Positions 8,770-17,885 of a stretch of 18,413 bases of DNA are shown piece by piece. The stretch's first letter is position 1, and each line of letters begins with the position of its first letter. The notes under the pieces are model-generated. The model had not been told where the DNA came from. It worked only from the letters and a program-made list of their open reading frames with translations, and did no database searches. A program made the translations under genes and the position numbers. The DNA comes from Euperipatoides rowelli (taxonomy: Eukaryota > Onychophora > Udeonychophora > Euonychophora > Peripatopsidae), in assembly GCA_003024985.2 (NCBI GenBank), contig PXIH01S0001454.1; one strand, written 5' to 3'.

Positions 8770-10280
8770 TTAAAGGTCAGTCAATTTTTCATGTATATGT
8801 CTGCACAAGGGTTTAGTCAATATATCGGCGACCATTTCCAAGGTGGGGATATACACCATTTGAATTATATTGTCTTTGATTAGGCCCTTCAGATAGTGGA
8901 ATTTAATGTAGATGTGTTGAGTTCTCTTGGTTAGTTTATTAGATTCAGCTATGTGAATGCAGCTTTGATTATCACTATAGAGGGTATGGGAAAGATTCTC
9001 AGGAATTTTCAATAATTTCAACAGTTCACGAATCCAACACAGTGTTTGGGCACACTCAGCTTCAGCAACAAATTCTGCCTCAGCAGACGATAGGGATACA
9101 CATTTTTGCCTCCTAGACTTTCAGTCCACGAGGCCATTTCCAAGGTAATGCAGCTGACCAGAGGTTGAGCTACGGGTTTGAACATCTCCCTGGTCAATGT
9201 CACATAATATGCAATTCTAAGACATCTTTACCGCCTAGGCGGAGTTTATAGTTCTGGGTTGTATGAAGGTATCTAAATATTCTTTTCATCCCTTCCCTTA
9301 CTTTGACTGGGGTGAGCCATGTATCGGCTCAAAATATCGACTGCAACATGGATGTTGGGGTGCAAAATCATACCTATGTAAAGTAAGTAATGAGCCAACA
9401 GCTCTGGTACAATATGTTGTCAGGTAGCAATGATGATTTGGAGTCATTTTCTCTCTTTTGATAATCGACCACCATAGGAGTAAACGTGGGGTGACAATTT
9501 TCCATCCCATAACGGCTAATAATTGACTTAATCATAGGAATCTGGTGTAATAGGGTAGTCTGTGGGCCTCCTCTAAGTCCTTTAGGGGATATTCATTACT
9601 GAGTTCATGAATGCAGCAATCAATTTCAATTTTGTTATTGCTAACTATCAATAAATCATCCACATGGATGAGGATGTATGTCTCAACATCATTTTGGTTT
9701 AACCTGTACAGGCATTGGTCAATTTTGTTAGTCTTGTATCCTAACTTCACTAAGGATTCATTGACTCTCTTATGCCAACTAAATGCGGCCTGTTTAAGGC
9801 CATAAAGTGATTTTTAGAGGAGGAATATCTTTTTACAATTGCCCTGGTGCGGGGGCTCTCTCATGTGTAGGTATGCTCTTTAAGATCGCCGTACAAAAAG
9901 ATTGATGCAATGTCGCAGTGCCTTATATTCCAGCCTTTATGAGCCACCAAGGTCAATAGTATTCTTATGGTGGTATGAGATACCACAGGGGCATAGGTCT
10001 CTTGGTAGTCAAGGCCTTCACACTGATGGCACCCCATGGAAACAAGTCTTGCTCGGATACGACTCACCTCACCTATTTCAGAGTATTTGACACAGTATGT
10101 CCATCTTGACCCAATAAGACTGTCAGTGGGATGGGGCATTTCATCTTCAAACACATGATTCTGAAACATACAGTCTATCTCTTCACTCATGGCTTGATTC
10201 CATATTTCTTGTTCTTCAGGGCTTATCTTGGAGATGCTTTGCCAACCTATGGGCTCGTAGGTGCTGCAGTTTAATTTATC
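8770..10280 (-). pseudogene. Copia reverse transcriptase-RNase H remnant
   Basis: In element order: QEIWNQAMSEEID (about 10220-10180), GSRWTYCVKY, RARLVSMGC, DYQETYAPVVSHTTIRILL and FLYGDLKE, all classic copia RT blocks. Next come SLYGLKQAAFSWHKR (about 9805-9760) and YILIHVDDLLIVSN (about 9655, HVDD in place of YVDD). The connection domain scraps ILHPNIHVAVDI and KRIFRYLHTTQNYKL follow. RNase H: SLSSAEAEFVAEAECAQ (about 9085) and LYSDNQSCIHIAES (8955), then VADILTKPLCR, ending at a stop at 8770. At least four frameshifts or stops separate these. The domain would copy element RNA into DNA inside the particle. Confidence 0.9.
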
Positions 10281-10484
10281 TGTTTAGGTAGTTTAATGGA
10301 CTCCCCTTTTTGGTCATTCACGGCAGTGACATTACCAATCTCATCCTCACAATTATCATTTTCATTTTTCACAGGGTGTTTATCCACAGGTAAATTGCAT
10401 AAAACTGGACTAATTCTTCCCTCTTATTGGTGATGACAATGTAATCTTGTTGAGTACGTTTCGCCTCCAGCAGTAGCTTTTGTT
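10281..10484 (-). other. Copia interior, unassigned remnant between pre-integrase and RT
   Basis: In an intact copia element the integrase core (HHCC finger and DDE residues) would lie here. I find none of its motifs in either - strand frame, only stop-rich sequence. The integrase therefore appears deleted rather than merely mutated. Confidence 0.5.
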
Positions 10485-10620
10485 CTATGTACTGTATATC
10501 CCACATTTATTATCATAAAACCGTACAATAAATCCCTTACGAAGTATATCTGGCAAAGATACAATGTTTACATTGTTTTTTTGTCCAATAATAATTTTCA
10601 ATGCAGATTTTATTTTTACG
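10485..10620 (-). pseudogene. Copia protease end / gag-pre-integrase remnant
   Basis: The frame reads TVKIKSALKIIIGQK, then VSLPDILRKGFIVRFYDN and KCGIYST before a stop at 10485. The pattern V-x-x-L-PD-x-L...KGF-V-F-x-x-x-K-C-x-I is the segment that links protease to integrase in copia polyproteins (gag-pre-integrase domain). The usual NLLSV block after PD is missing. It lies in a different frame from the upstream gag start and overlaps its end, so the junction between them is a deletion plus frameshift. Confidence 0.6.
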
Positions 10621-10747
10621 GTTGTCTGGAGAAATCCATGGTATATATATATATATATCCTTTAGCACGTACAACACCCTCACAATCGTATAGTTGACCT
10701 TGTAGTATTTGTTCTATGTTAACACTACTATGTTCATCCTCGCTCAT
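10616..10747 (-). pseudogene. Copia gag N-terminal fragment (43 codons)
   Basis: The first ATG downstream of the primer-binding site opens MSEDEHSSVNIEQILQG, consistent by position with the start of the copia Gag-Pol frame. The acidic start followed by YDCEGVV is not diagnostic on its own. A (TA)n run (about 10640-10659) encodes a YIYIY tract, and the frame stops at 10616. Most of Gag is missing. Confidence 0.5.
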
Positions 10748-10833
10748 TGTGATAATCCACTTCATAATTGAGGGGTAAAAATGTCAACAGTAGGATGCGA
10801 CAAAGCCACGAATGAAACAAAACGTAACTATGA

Positions 10834-10855
10834 GCACATCAGTCTCATAATCTGA
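10834..10855 (-). other. Copia primer-binding site matching elongator tRNA-Met anticodon arm
   Basis: On the + strand the core CAGTCTCATAATCTGA (10840-10855) equals the anticodon arm (CAT anticodon) of animal elongator tRNA-Met as I recall it. Extending to 10834 gives 20 of 22 matches, and the two differences are G-to-A transitions. The element's own RNA is therefore complementary to the middle of that tRNA, at the inner edge of the 5' LTR (10853). Drosophila copia is known to use a cleaved 5' half of initiator tRNA-Met; this site implies the same strategy with elongator tRNA-Met. Confidence 0.8.
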
Positions 10856-11384
10856 TAAATAATACCATGCAAATTAACTATAAACTTACCGATGAATAAA
10901 TTTCAGAAACTATAAAAGGCAGCTGAGATTCAGGGTTAAACATTAACTCGCACAAATACTTGAAAATAGGAATAAATTTCAGTTTAATATTCAAATATAT
11001 CACAGGTTACTATCGCCATGCACAGGACAAGATTGTGATGCCAAGACAAAGATATAGAAGCCTGACCAGCATGCATTGGTCAAGATAATGACGTAGCAAC
11101 CAAATAATGACTAAATTATGATACTACTAATGAGTCAATTATATAAAGCGATCAATATACAAATGATTACTTAGTTTAAAATGGGGTAATAAATTAACCA
11201 CATAAAATACTATATTACAAGATTTTAGAGTGAATTGATAATATTAGTATAGTGATAATATAAATCAGGATATTACAATAATTAATTCAAATTGATTATA
11301 CAAAAGAAAAAGTGTAATCACACTGGGCTGAGAAATGCAGTCATAATAAATACACTGACGATGTAACAACATATATAATCGTCA
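10853..11384 (-). repeat. Copia 5' LTR (right copy)
   Basis: Direct repeat of 8188-8721, 532 bp. In the element sense it begins TGACGATTATATATG at 11384 and ends ATTATTTATCA at 10853, followed at once by the tRNA-Met complement. It should hold the promoter; the strand is very AT-rich, and I do not single out a TATA box because many candidates exist. Confidence 0.9.
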
Positions 11385-11389
11385 GACCC
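11385..11389. repeat. Right target-site duplication of the copia element (GACCC)
   Basis: Second copy of GACCC, flush with the end of the right LTR. Beyond it the Gypsy linker to integrase resumes in the + orientation. Confidence 0.75.
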
Positions 11390-12380
11390 AGTGTAAAATT
11401 TGATAAAGGAATAAATTAACAGTGGATGGACAGTATGCAGTAAAAATATATCTAAACAATTAAAATATAATTATATTATAATATTAGAAATCATTTAAAA
11501 AATGAAAGGGTTAATCTTGATGGAGATTGACTGGTAGTGCCAAGTCAGTTTCGAAAAGACATAGGCCTATTAAAAATTGTAGCCTACACAAGTGACATTT
11601 AAGAATAAAGCAAAAGAAGTGACATATTGGCCAAACATGTCAAAAGAGATTAAAACTATTGTGCAAGACTGTGAAAAGTATGTTAAAAATATAGAAATGC
11701 AAATCAATGACAATCACTTATACCTTATTAAGTTTCTCAGAGACCATGGCAAATGTTATCTATGGACATTGCAACAAAGGTAAAGATTTTTTGATAGTTA
11801 TTAACTATTTAAAGTGGAAGTCAATATTTACAACTCATGGCTATCCTGATTAGTTAAGTGATAATTTACATTTGCATCGTATGAATTCAAAAAGTTTTTA
11901 AAAGAAAATGTAACTAGTGTCATATCAAAGAGTAATGGGATGGCAGATAGCAAAATCAGTAAATATGGCTAAGAACATGATCAAAAATGATTTGGAGATT
12001 GTGGATTTGAATATCTATTGGTATATAGAAATACCGGTACATTGACTCCAGAAATAGTAAAATCACAATTACTATTGAACAAAAGATTGAAAGCTGAATT
12101 GCTAGTGATGGAAAAAAAAGTTACAAACTACTTTATTGGATGAAACAGAAGTAAGAAGGAAGCATGTAGACATCTAAAAGAAGCAGAAATGATATGATAC
12201 AGGAACTAGGAGATTGGAAGGAATAAAATTAAGGCAGCATGTAATAATTAGACATGGAAAAAATGGAAACAAGTGGTGATAGAAGAGCACGAAACATCAA
12301 TATCATTCATAGTAAAAAAGAAATGGGGCTAATTAGAATAAATAGAGAACATTTAATTCTGATAAATAGGAAAGAAGAGA
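11385..12380 (+). pseudogene. Gypsy integrase remnant (right part of the interrupted element)
   Basis: The integrase N-terminal zinc region is seen as KAKEVTYWPNMSKEIKTIVQ with CEKY in place of the usual CxxC (11600-11680). The catalytic core follows in shifting frames: SMDIAT (first Asp, about 11760), SDNLHLH (second Asp, about 11860), SKSNGMADSKISK (11925-11965), then EYLLVYRNT and LLNKRLKAELLVME. In the third block the catalytic Glu expected after GMA is Asp. The C-terminal part has RHGKNGNKW and NREHLILI, typical of Gypsy DNA-binding tails. Several stops are present. Integrase would join element cDNA to the host chromosome; this copy is inactive. Confidence 0.85.
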
Positions 12381-12913
12381 AGTGGAATTGAGTAATATAA
12401 AATTATCATACCAATTGAGATCTAGTGATAGTATAAAAATTCCGTTTCCAGGAAGATATAGGATGGATTAGGATTGTAAATGTGATCAATAATTAAACTC
12501 AGATGGGACAGAAAGGATGTTATATATGCTGCAAGCAAGCACTGAGAATTGTTAGTGCTAAACATGTACTGAGGATACAATATGTGTTTACACATATATC
12601 TTCAGAACATGCACAGTAATAATTCTAAGTGCATGATTGCGGCATACATAACATCCTTTATTGATATGAATGTTAAAGACTTATTTCACAAAGAGAAGAA
12701 AACACCACCTGGCTCTTTAAAATTAAGGAATGCTGTAAGAACACTACTCATTATAATTTGGCCTTACCCTTAATAGTAATGTCGGTGTAATGCTTTTAAA
12801 TATCATTTATTAGCCTAACTAACATCCTTTATGTTTGTTAGTTAAAAAATGTTATTTAAAAGAGTTACACAGACATTACTATTAAGGGCAAGGCCGTATT
12901 TTTAATGAGTAGT

Positions 12914-12921
12914 GTTCTTAC
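12914..12921. repeat. Left 8-bp target duplication of the hAT-like element (GTTCTTAC)
   Basis: GTTCTTAC precedes the terminal CAGTATTGCC and recurs exactly at 13311-13318. The uninterrupted counterpart in the other foldback arm has a single copy. Confidence 0.85.
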
Positions 12922-13310
12922 CAGTATTGCCAACTAGATTTAGTACATTTCCTCGAACAATTATTATGAAATCCCCATTTTCCCCCACACTATATTTCAA
13001 TGTTTTACTGACCCGCCAGAGGCCGCCATAGAAAATGCCCACATGATCAAATAGCTGATTCATTAAAAAAAAAACTATAAAAAATTAATAAAACAATATT
13101 TTATTACAATAAGATAATTTTAGGATATAATAATGACTTTACTGTTGATATCTAGCACAGATTAACTATAATTGACAATTCAATTGATTTTTTTCCCTTA
13201 GAATAATCAAATAACCCAGAATTCCCCACAAAACTTCAAACCCCACAATTTTCCCCACACCAGTAGAAATTCCCCATTTATGGGGAATTCCCCACAGATC
13301 GGCAACACTG
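12922..13310. mobile_element. Non-autonomous hAT-like element (MITE), 389 bp
   Basis: The termini CAGTATTGCC and GGCAACACTG are inverted repeats with one mismatch. CAGTGTTGCC-type ends and an exact 8-bp target duplication are hallmarks of the hAT superfamily. The interior has no transposase. Its right half is rich in CCCC/GGGG words (ATTCCCCA repeats near 13215-13295), and the left half contains the GC-richer CCGCCAGAGGCCGCCATAG patch. It would need a transposase supplied in trans by a full-length hAT element. The - strand frame at 13166-13387 crosses the element edge and is not a gene. Confidence 0.85.
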
Positions 13311-13318
13311 GTTCTTAC
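13311..13318. repeat. Right 8-bp target duplication of the hAT-like element (GTTCTTAC)
   Basis: Exact copy of 12914-12921. After it the foldback arm continues (AGCATTCCTTAATTTTAAAG). Confidence 0.85.
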
Positions 13319-13393
13319 AGCATTCCTTAATTTTAAAGATGCAAGTGGTGTTTTAATTTCTGTGTGAAAATAGTCTTCAACATTCATATCAAT

Positions 13394-15620
13394 GTCTGTG
13401 TAGTCTACATATTACCAATTTAATGGATGGAAATTGATCATAAAGTCTAATACTGGCTGGAAAGTCACTATTTGGATACCATTTGAGAATATTCTGTAAA
13501 TAAGTAGGCATATTTAAAAAGATAAATAAAAAGCAGAAATGTATAAGAAATCAAAACTAATTTACTTAGAGATATGTTTAATAATCAGGTATTTGGATGT
13601 CACATCCTCTGAGTATATGACAAGAGATTAAGGATACTTAGTCTGGCTTACAAAATAAAGGCACAAGAATCTTAAAACTGCTGAATTGTTTTAAATCTAA
13701 TATAATTGTTGGGTTATCAGCAGAAGGTGGGTTTCTTATTTTCAAAATATCGGAAGGCCTATAACATTCTCAGAATGAAATGAAGAAATAGCCTATGTAA
13801 AATGAAAACTAATGTATTTATTGAATAGATACATGTGTAGGTATGGGGTGTGGCCCAAATATGCATACTATCTTATTTAAAAAAAAACTATATTAATACC
13901 CAGACATCGCCCACTGGTAAGAAGTGCCTACATTAGAAAGAAAAAAAAATTAGTTATGGAAATCAATCTTATAAAGTTCTATAGTTATTAACATTTCTCT
14001 GGATCACAAAATTCAAATGATGGTAAAAGGTTTTGCTCAGGTCATAAAAACATTTATTTCCCCCAAAAAATAATCCAGTAAAATTATGGAAGACCAAGAT
14101 TTTGAATAAGTCAGCATAATTTCACAATACATTAAAATTGCATTAGAATGTGTAAACTTTAATATTTATTTAAATTTTTGATGTTTGCTAGTATAAGATC
14201 CTTTATTAAATTTTATTTAAAAAGTTAACAGTTTATACATTTAAACAAGTTAACTTGTCTAGAAGAAATGATGTCATCCTGAAGTAAAAGATCCACAATA
14301 AATCCAAGGCAAAAGCATTGAAAGAAAAACGGTTTAAATTAATCTGCATCCCCAGCAGGTTTCCTGGAGTGTAGAATTTCAGAAGAATGTAACATTTGGT
14401 TGAATAATGTTAGAATTATTTCCATACAATTCCAAGTAGCCTAGCCTACATTTTGTAAATAAAAGAAAGTCAAATCTAAAATGCTGTAAATAAATAATTA
14501 CTGCATTGAAATTATATTTTTTCTTCTTTTAAATTTGAAGATAATTTCCATAAACTATATATTCAAATAAGGACAAGAAACGATTCCAGATTTAACATTT
14601 TTTTCTCCTTGTAGGCTTACTTAGTCAAATCCAATAATTGCAGACAGTTTTCAGTGTAAATGTAGGAAATACACTTCTTATCTCCATCTTAACTCCCCAT
14701 CCTTGTCTCTTATCAAGAAAAAAAACCTTTCTTCCTTTCTTTTTAAAAATCAAATTTCAAACATCAGATTTACATTCACAATGATAAATTCAATCCCAAG
14801 CTTCCATAAAACAAAATGATAAACTAAATAAGATTTTAAAGAATCTTAAAATAAACAACTTCATTTCCAAGACAACCAAAAAAAAAAAAATTTCCATGCA
14901 AGAATTCAAATAAAATTCTCAAGACTTAAAGAAATTCAATTCAGATTTTATTCAAATATGATTTAGATTCAATCTGACATCGATTTAGGTTTAATTCAAC
15001 ATGGATTAAACATGCTACCAACATATTCATGAATTAGAAGAATTATATGAAGTAAATTAAATCAATTTATAAAGTTTATAAACAAATTTATATAATTACA
15101 ATATCAAACCTAATTCAAATCATTCAACTCATTCCATCAGTTTAATGCAAAATATGGAAAAACAATATATAATTCCTTCCACTATGAAACACACACACTA
15201 AAGGAAACCTTCCCAAATGTGGAGAAATGCTTTATCAATTCATTACTCAAAATTAAGACCAATTAAAACATTTATATAACGCATAAGCAATAGTTTTAGC
15301 CCTGGTGTACAAACTGAAATCAATTTAACCTTACTTCTTTCACAGTTCATATCAAGAGAAACAAAAATGACCCCTTATGCAAATCAGAAAAATCATGTTT
15401 AGGCTATGGGAATTTTATATCTAAGGAACTATATCTAAGAAAGGACACAATTACAACAGAGTTAATTGATAAATGAATATCTGTGCCACAGGTTCAGCAC
15501 AAACAATCTTCCCCATTCTAAGATTTCTCCCTCTAAAAACATTATTTTTCACTCTAGTTGGATTTAGACTAATTGACTCACTTTTAGAAATGAATCCCTA
15601 TCACCCCACATCTAGCATTC
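13394..15620. other. AT-rich stretch without recognisable genes
   Basis: I find no protein similarity, RNA gene or paired repeat in over 2 kb. It should contain the 3' part and LTR of the - strand Gypsy element that begins further right, but no LTR partner could be matched. Short A and T runs are frequent, there is a small perfect palindrome CAAGTTAACTTG near 14247, and the lower part (about 14900-15170) is rich in ATTCAA/TTCAAAT words. TAGCCTA words are rare here compared with the left end. Confidence 0.5.
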
Positions 15621-15629
15621 AAAATATGG

Positions 15630-16640
15630 TTTAGGCTTCTCTATATGAACTATCTAGGCTATTCTTTTCATCCTTGAAATTTTTGACATTTATGATCATC
15701 AAATTTGCAAGGCCATGTAACTCACTAATGCTATATGACCCTTTACAATGTGCCTTCAATTTTTTATTCCTTCCAGAGAAGCTACCTGAATCAAGTACCG
15801 TAACAATACCTTTTGTTCTAATATAAATTTTAGTAAACTTCATTTGTTTCTATACTCACAAGATCTAAGAGATGAATTATATAAATTCTTACTAATTACA
15901 TTATGGACCTCTGATAAGCATGCAGTCAGTTCCTTAATGTACTCGGGTAAATCGTCCTGGTCTGTGCTCTCACTTTGAAAGCTAAATTCATTACTGAAAT
16001 CAATTGGATCAGATCCAAACAAGTGGAGACTCTCCAGTACTCATGTTTACTGTCATATGAATTTCCCTAAGTGCAAGACGAACCACTGCTTCCCATTTAT
16101 CATGTGCACCTTCACATAATTAAGAAAGTATTTTGATGCTTACTCTATTTTTAAATCATTCTACATCCCCATTTATTGAGGATGGAAAGCTGTATATTAA
16201 CAATGTGTTTTATACTAAAGGCACAACTTAAAGAATTAAATAATTTACTGGTGATGTTAGCTCCATGATCAGGAGTATAACTTCGCTGCCTCCATATATG
16301 GGATATACATTATCAAAATAGGCTTTAGATACTGTTGTTGCTTTCATGTCAAGTCATAATATCAATCAGAAACCTCACAAACAGATATTTATTTCCATAG
16401 TCCTTGCCTCTTTCAAATGAACCAAGAAAGTCCATTGATAATTTCTGAATTGGGTAAAAAGGAGAAGATTGAGTTTCGAAAGATAATTTCTTAAAATGTA
16501 AGTCCCTCCTTTGATAACTCTGATAATTTTTGATAAATGTCTTCACTTCTGAATTCATCCCTTTTCAAGAAAACAATAACTATTTTCCAAAGTACCTTAT
16601 CAGCACCAAAATGTGCTGACTTAGTTCTCAGGATGCAATG
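15630..16640 (-). pseudogene. Gypsy integrase remnant with GPY/F-like C-terminus
   Basis: In order: SAHFGADKVLWK (about 16620, H of the zinc finger), then after a frameshift EVKTFIKNYQSYQRRD (16540-16495, the second Cys pair replaced by Y), FYPIQKLSMDFLGSF (about 16440, first catalytic Asp in MDF) and YGNKYLFVRFLID. After a shift: TVSKAYFDNVYP, DHGANITSKLFNSL (about 16270, second Asp), and SSINGDVE (about 16185, third catalytic residue Glu kept). Then DKWEAVVRLALREIHMT, a long acidic stretch (16022-15840), a stop, and KLKAHCKGSYSISELHG (15760-15710), where GSY stands for the GPY motif. Open segments of 60-70 codons survive at 15631-15843, 15840-16022 and 16349-16558. Confidence 0.85.
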
Positions 16641-16929
16641 AGATTATCAACAGAATTAATGACTTTGTGTCCAGAACACTGAATTTCCTATCTTTATTCT
16701 CTATTATGAATTTAATCTCAGTTTTTTTTTTAATAAATTATTCCACTATTGTACTCTTCACGCAAGTAAACATTTTGATTGCATACCTTTCAAAATTTCA
16801 TATTTAGTACCTGCTGACTAATGTTACTTAATTTCTGTCGAAATTGGCTCAATTAGTTCAATATTATTGACAAACCCATAACTCGATTCCTCACACCTAT
16901 TCAATACCTTGGTTACCACAGTCTCCTTA

Positions 16930-17760
16930 CCTGGCACATGCTTAATCCAATTGTTTAAATCTTGTATGGTGAAAAGCCATCGGGTTATACATTGATGTTC
17001 TCCTTTAATCTAAAAAGGAAAGACAAAGGCTTGTGATCTGTCTTAATAACATTGTAGCTAAAGATAAAATGTGTAAACAGTTTCAATGTAAAGATGAGTG
17101 CAAGAGCCTCCTTTTTTAGTCATAAAATAATTTTTTCAGCTTTATTGAGTTTACGGCCACAATACACTATTTGGTGAAAATTTCCTCATTCGTCCAACTG
17201 TTCTAGCACCCCACACCACAGATCTTACAAATAATGGCTTTTTGAAGTTTGGATGCACAAAAAGTGGTGCAGAACACACATGATGATTTCAATTAATTAA
17301 ATACCACATCACACTCGGGTGCCCAATTTAACTTAGCTTTACCTTTCTTCAAGAGCTTTTATATAGAGCTGCATTGTTATCTACAGGACTTAGCCTATAT
17401 TCACTGAATTTCTTCTAGAAATTCACCATTCTTAAAAATTATCTTAATTGTTTCACATTACTAGGTTTTGAAAACTCTAATAGCCTAATTCTGTTTATCA
17501 ATGGTGTAGCCCCATTTGATGTAACCTGATGTACCCAAAGTCACTCCTGGAAAAAAACTACACTTTGAGAGTCTTGCTACAAGACTCATAGTTAGTTTTT
17601 CAAATAAAGTCTTTGAACAGATGTGTTAGTGTGTACCAGCAAATCAGTCTGGTAACTTAGAATCCTTCCACTGGATATTTCCTTGGCCAAGCGCTCATTC
17701 ATGATCTTTTGAAAATTAGTGACCAAGTCAGGGTATTTTGATTTAAATTACCTTGATTTA
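16930..17760 (-). pseudogene. Gypsy reverse transcriptase C-terminus and RNase H remnant
   Basis: The - strand reads RIMNERLAKEISSGRIL, then YQTDLLVHTNTSVQRLYL (about 17650-17600), the catalytic YxDD box with T for the first Asp. Further down: FSKPSNVKQLR, NFYKKF-like residues and LLKKGKAKLNWAPECDVVF (about 17350), the thumb/connection segment. RNase H follows: VYCGRKLNKAEKIIL, KKEALALIFTLKLFTHFIF (catalytic Glu in KEALAL) and KTDHKPLSFLFRLK (about 17030, DHKPL intact). Multiple frameshifts and stops. The upstream half of RT is absent. Confidence 0.8.
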
Positions 17761-17818
17761 GATCAAACCTTTGCAATTGTTATTTATTATATGTTTAATA
17801 TTGGTAATAAACGTTCGC

Positions 17819-17834
17819 TAATAATAATAATAAT
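17819..17834. repeat. (TAA)5 microsatellite
   Basis: Five TAA units after ACGTTCGC, in AT-rich DNA between the Gypsy remnant and the virus-like fragment. Confidence 0.8.
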
Positions 17835-17885
17835 TACATTTCAATAATAATCTGTATCTTAATGTGTACAATACTATTTTCTCAG

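Larger units (their letters stand above)
8180..11384 (-). mobile_element. Ty1/copia-type retrotransposon, internally deleted, nested in Gypsy
   Basis: The two LTRs (8180-8721 and 10853-11384) are direct repeats with small indels. Element ends are TGA...TCA in the element sense, with GACCC on both sides. Element sense is the - strand: 5' LTR 11384-10853, primer-binding site just inside, gag start 10747, protease/pre-integrase scrap, RT and RNase H to 8770, polypurine tract 8729-8722, 3' LTR. The RT-before-RNase H arrangement and motifs are copia-like. The interior is only about 2.1 kb and lacks most of gag, most of the protease and the whole integrase core, so it is a deletion derivative that also carries frameshifts. 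Confidence 0.9.
5665..12380 (+). mobile_element. Decayed Gypsy (Metaviridae) retrotransposon, interrupted by a copia element
   Basis: Gag with CCHC-like knuckles, aspartic protease, reverse transcriptase, RNase H and integrase follow in the canonical Gypsy order on the + strand. Best resemblance is to K02A2.6-like Gypsy pol proteins. The body lies in two parts, 5665-8179 and 11385-12380, separated by the - strand copia insertion. Each module has several in-frame stops or frameshifts, so the element is long dead. Without the insertion the body is about 3.5 kb, somewhat short for Gypsy, which fits the internal deletion seen in the RT. No LTR pair could be found. Confidence 0.85.
12649..13393. 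repeat. Foldback repeat, arms about 160 bp, right arm interrupted
   Basis: The left arm (12661-12819) and the right arm (about 12838-12921 plus 13319-13393) are inverted copies once the 12922-13318 insertion is removed. Shared blocks: ATTGATATGAATGTT, TCTTTAAAATTAAGGAATGC, TGTAAGAACACTACTCATTA, CCCTTAATAGTAATGTC. The 13-bp word TAACATCCTTTAT stands at both ends of the left arm (12649-12661 and 12820-12832). A small hairpin sits at the centre (TAACTAAC / GTTAGTTA). Both arms can be read as a short peptide segment containing SLKLRNAVRT, which I do not recognise. Confidence 0.85.
15630..17760 (-). mobile_element. Second decayed Gypsy retrotransposon, 5'-truncated
   Basis: Read on the - strand from 17760 down: C-terminal half of RT, RNase H, integrase zinc region, catalytic core and a GPY/F-like tail, in Gypsy order. 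Gag, protease and the first half of RT are missing at the right, where unrelated sequence with a virus-like fragment begins (17886). Its sequence differs from the + strand Gypsy copy, so it is a separate lineage. No LTR was found. Stops and frameshifts show that it is inactive. Confidence 0.85.

Noticed and set aside
9298-9510. Two overlapping frames (9298-9510 and 9018-9203, - strand) as separate proteins
   Set aside because: The copia thread runs through neighbouring frames here; these frames are partly shadows created by frameshifts.
9611-10090. + strand frames opposite the copia RT
   Set aside because: Antisense shadows of the RT.
12582-12773. 63-codon + strand frame as a gene
   Set aside because: The left half is outside the foldback and unlike any protein; only the arm segment is shared. 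Treated as part of the repeat.
13166-13387. 73-codon - strand open frame containing LKLRNAVRT
   Set aside because: It runs across the border of the hAT-like element into the foldback arm, so it is a chance fusion.
15300-15620. Possible envelope gene downstream of the - strand Gypsy integrase
   Set aside because: I read the - strand frames and saw no signal peptide, furin-like site or transmembrane pattern; stops are frequent.
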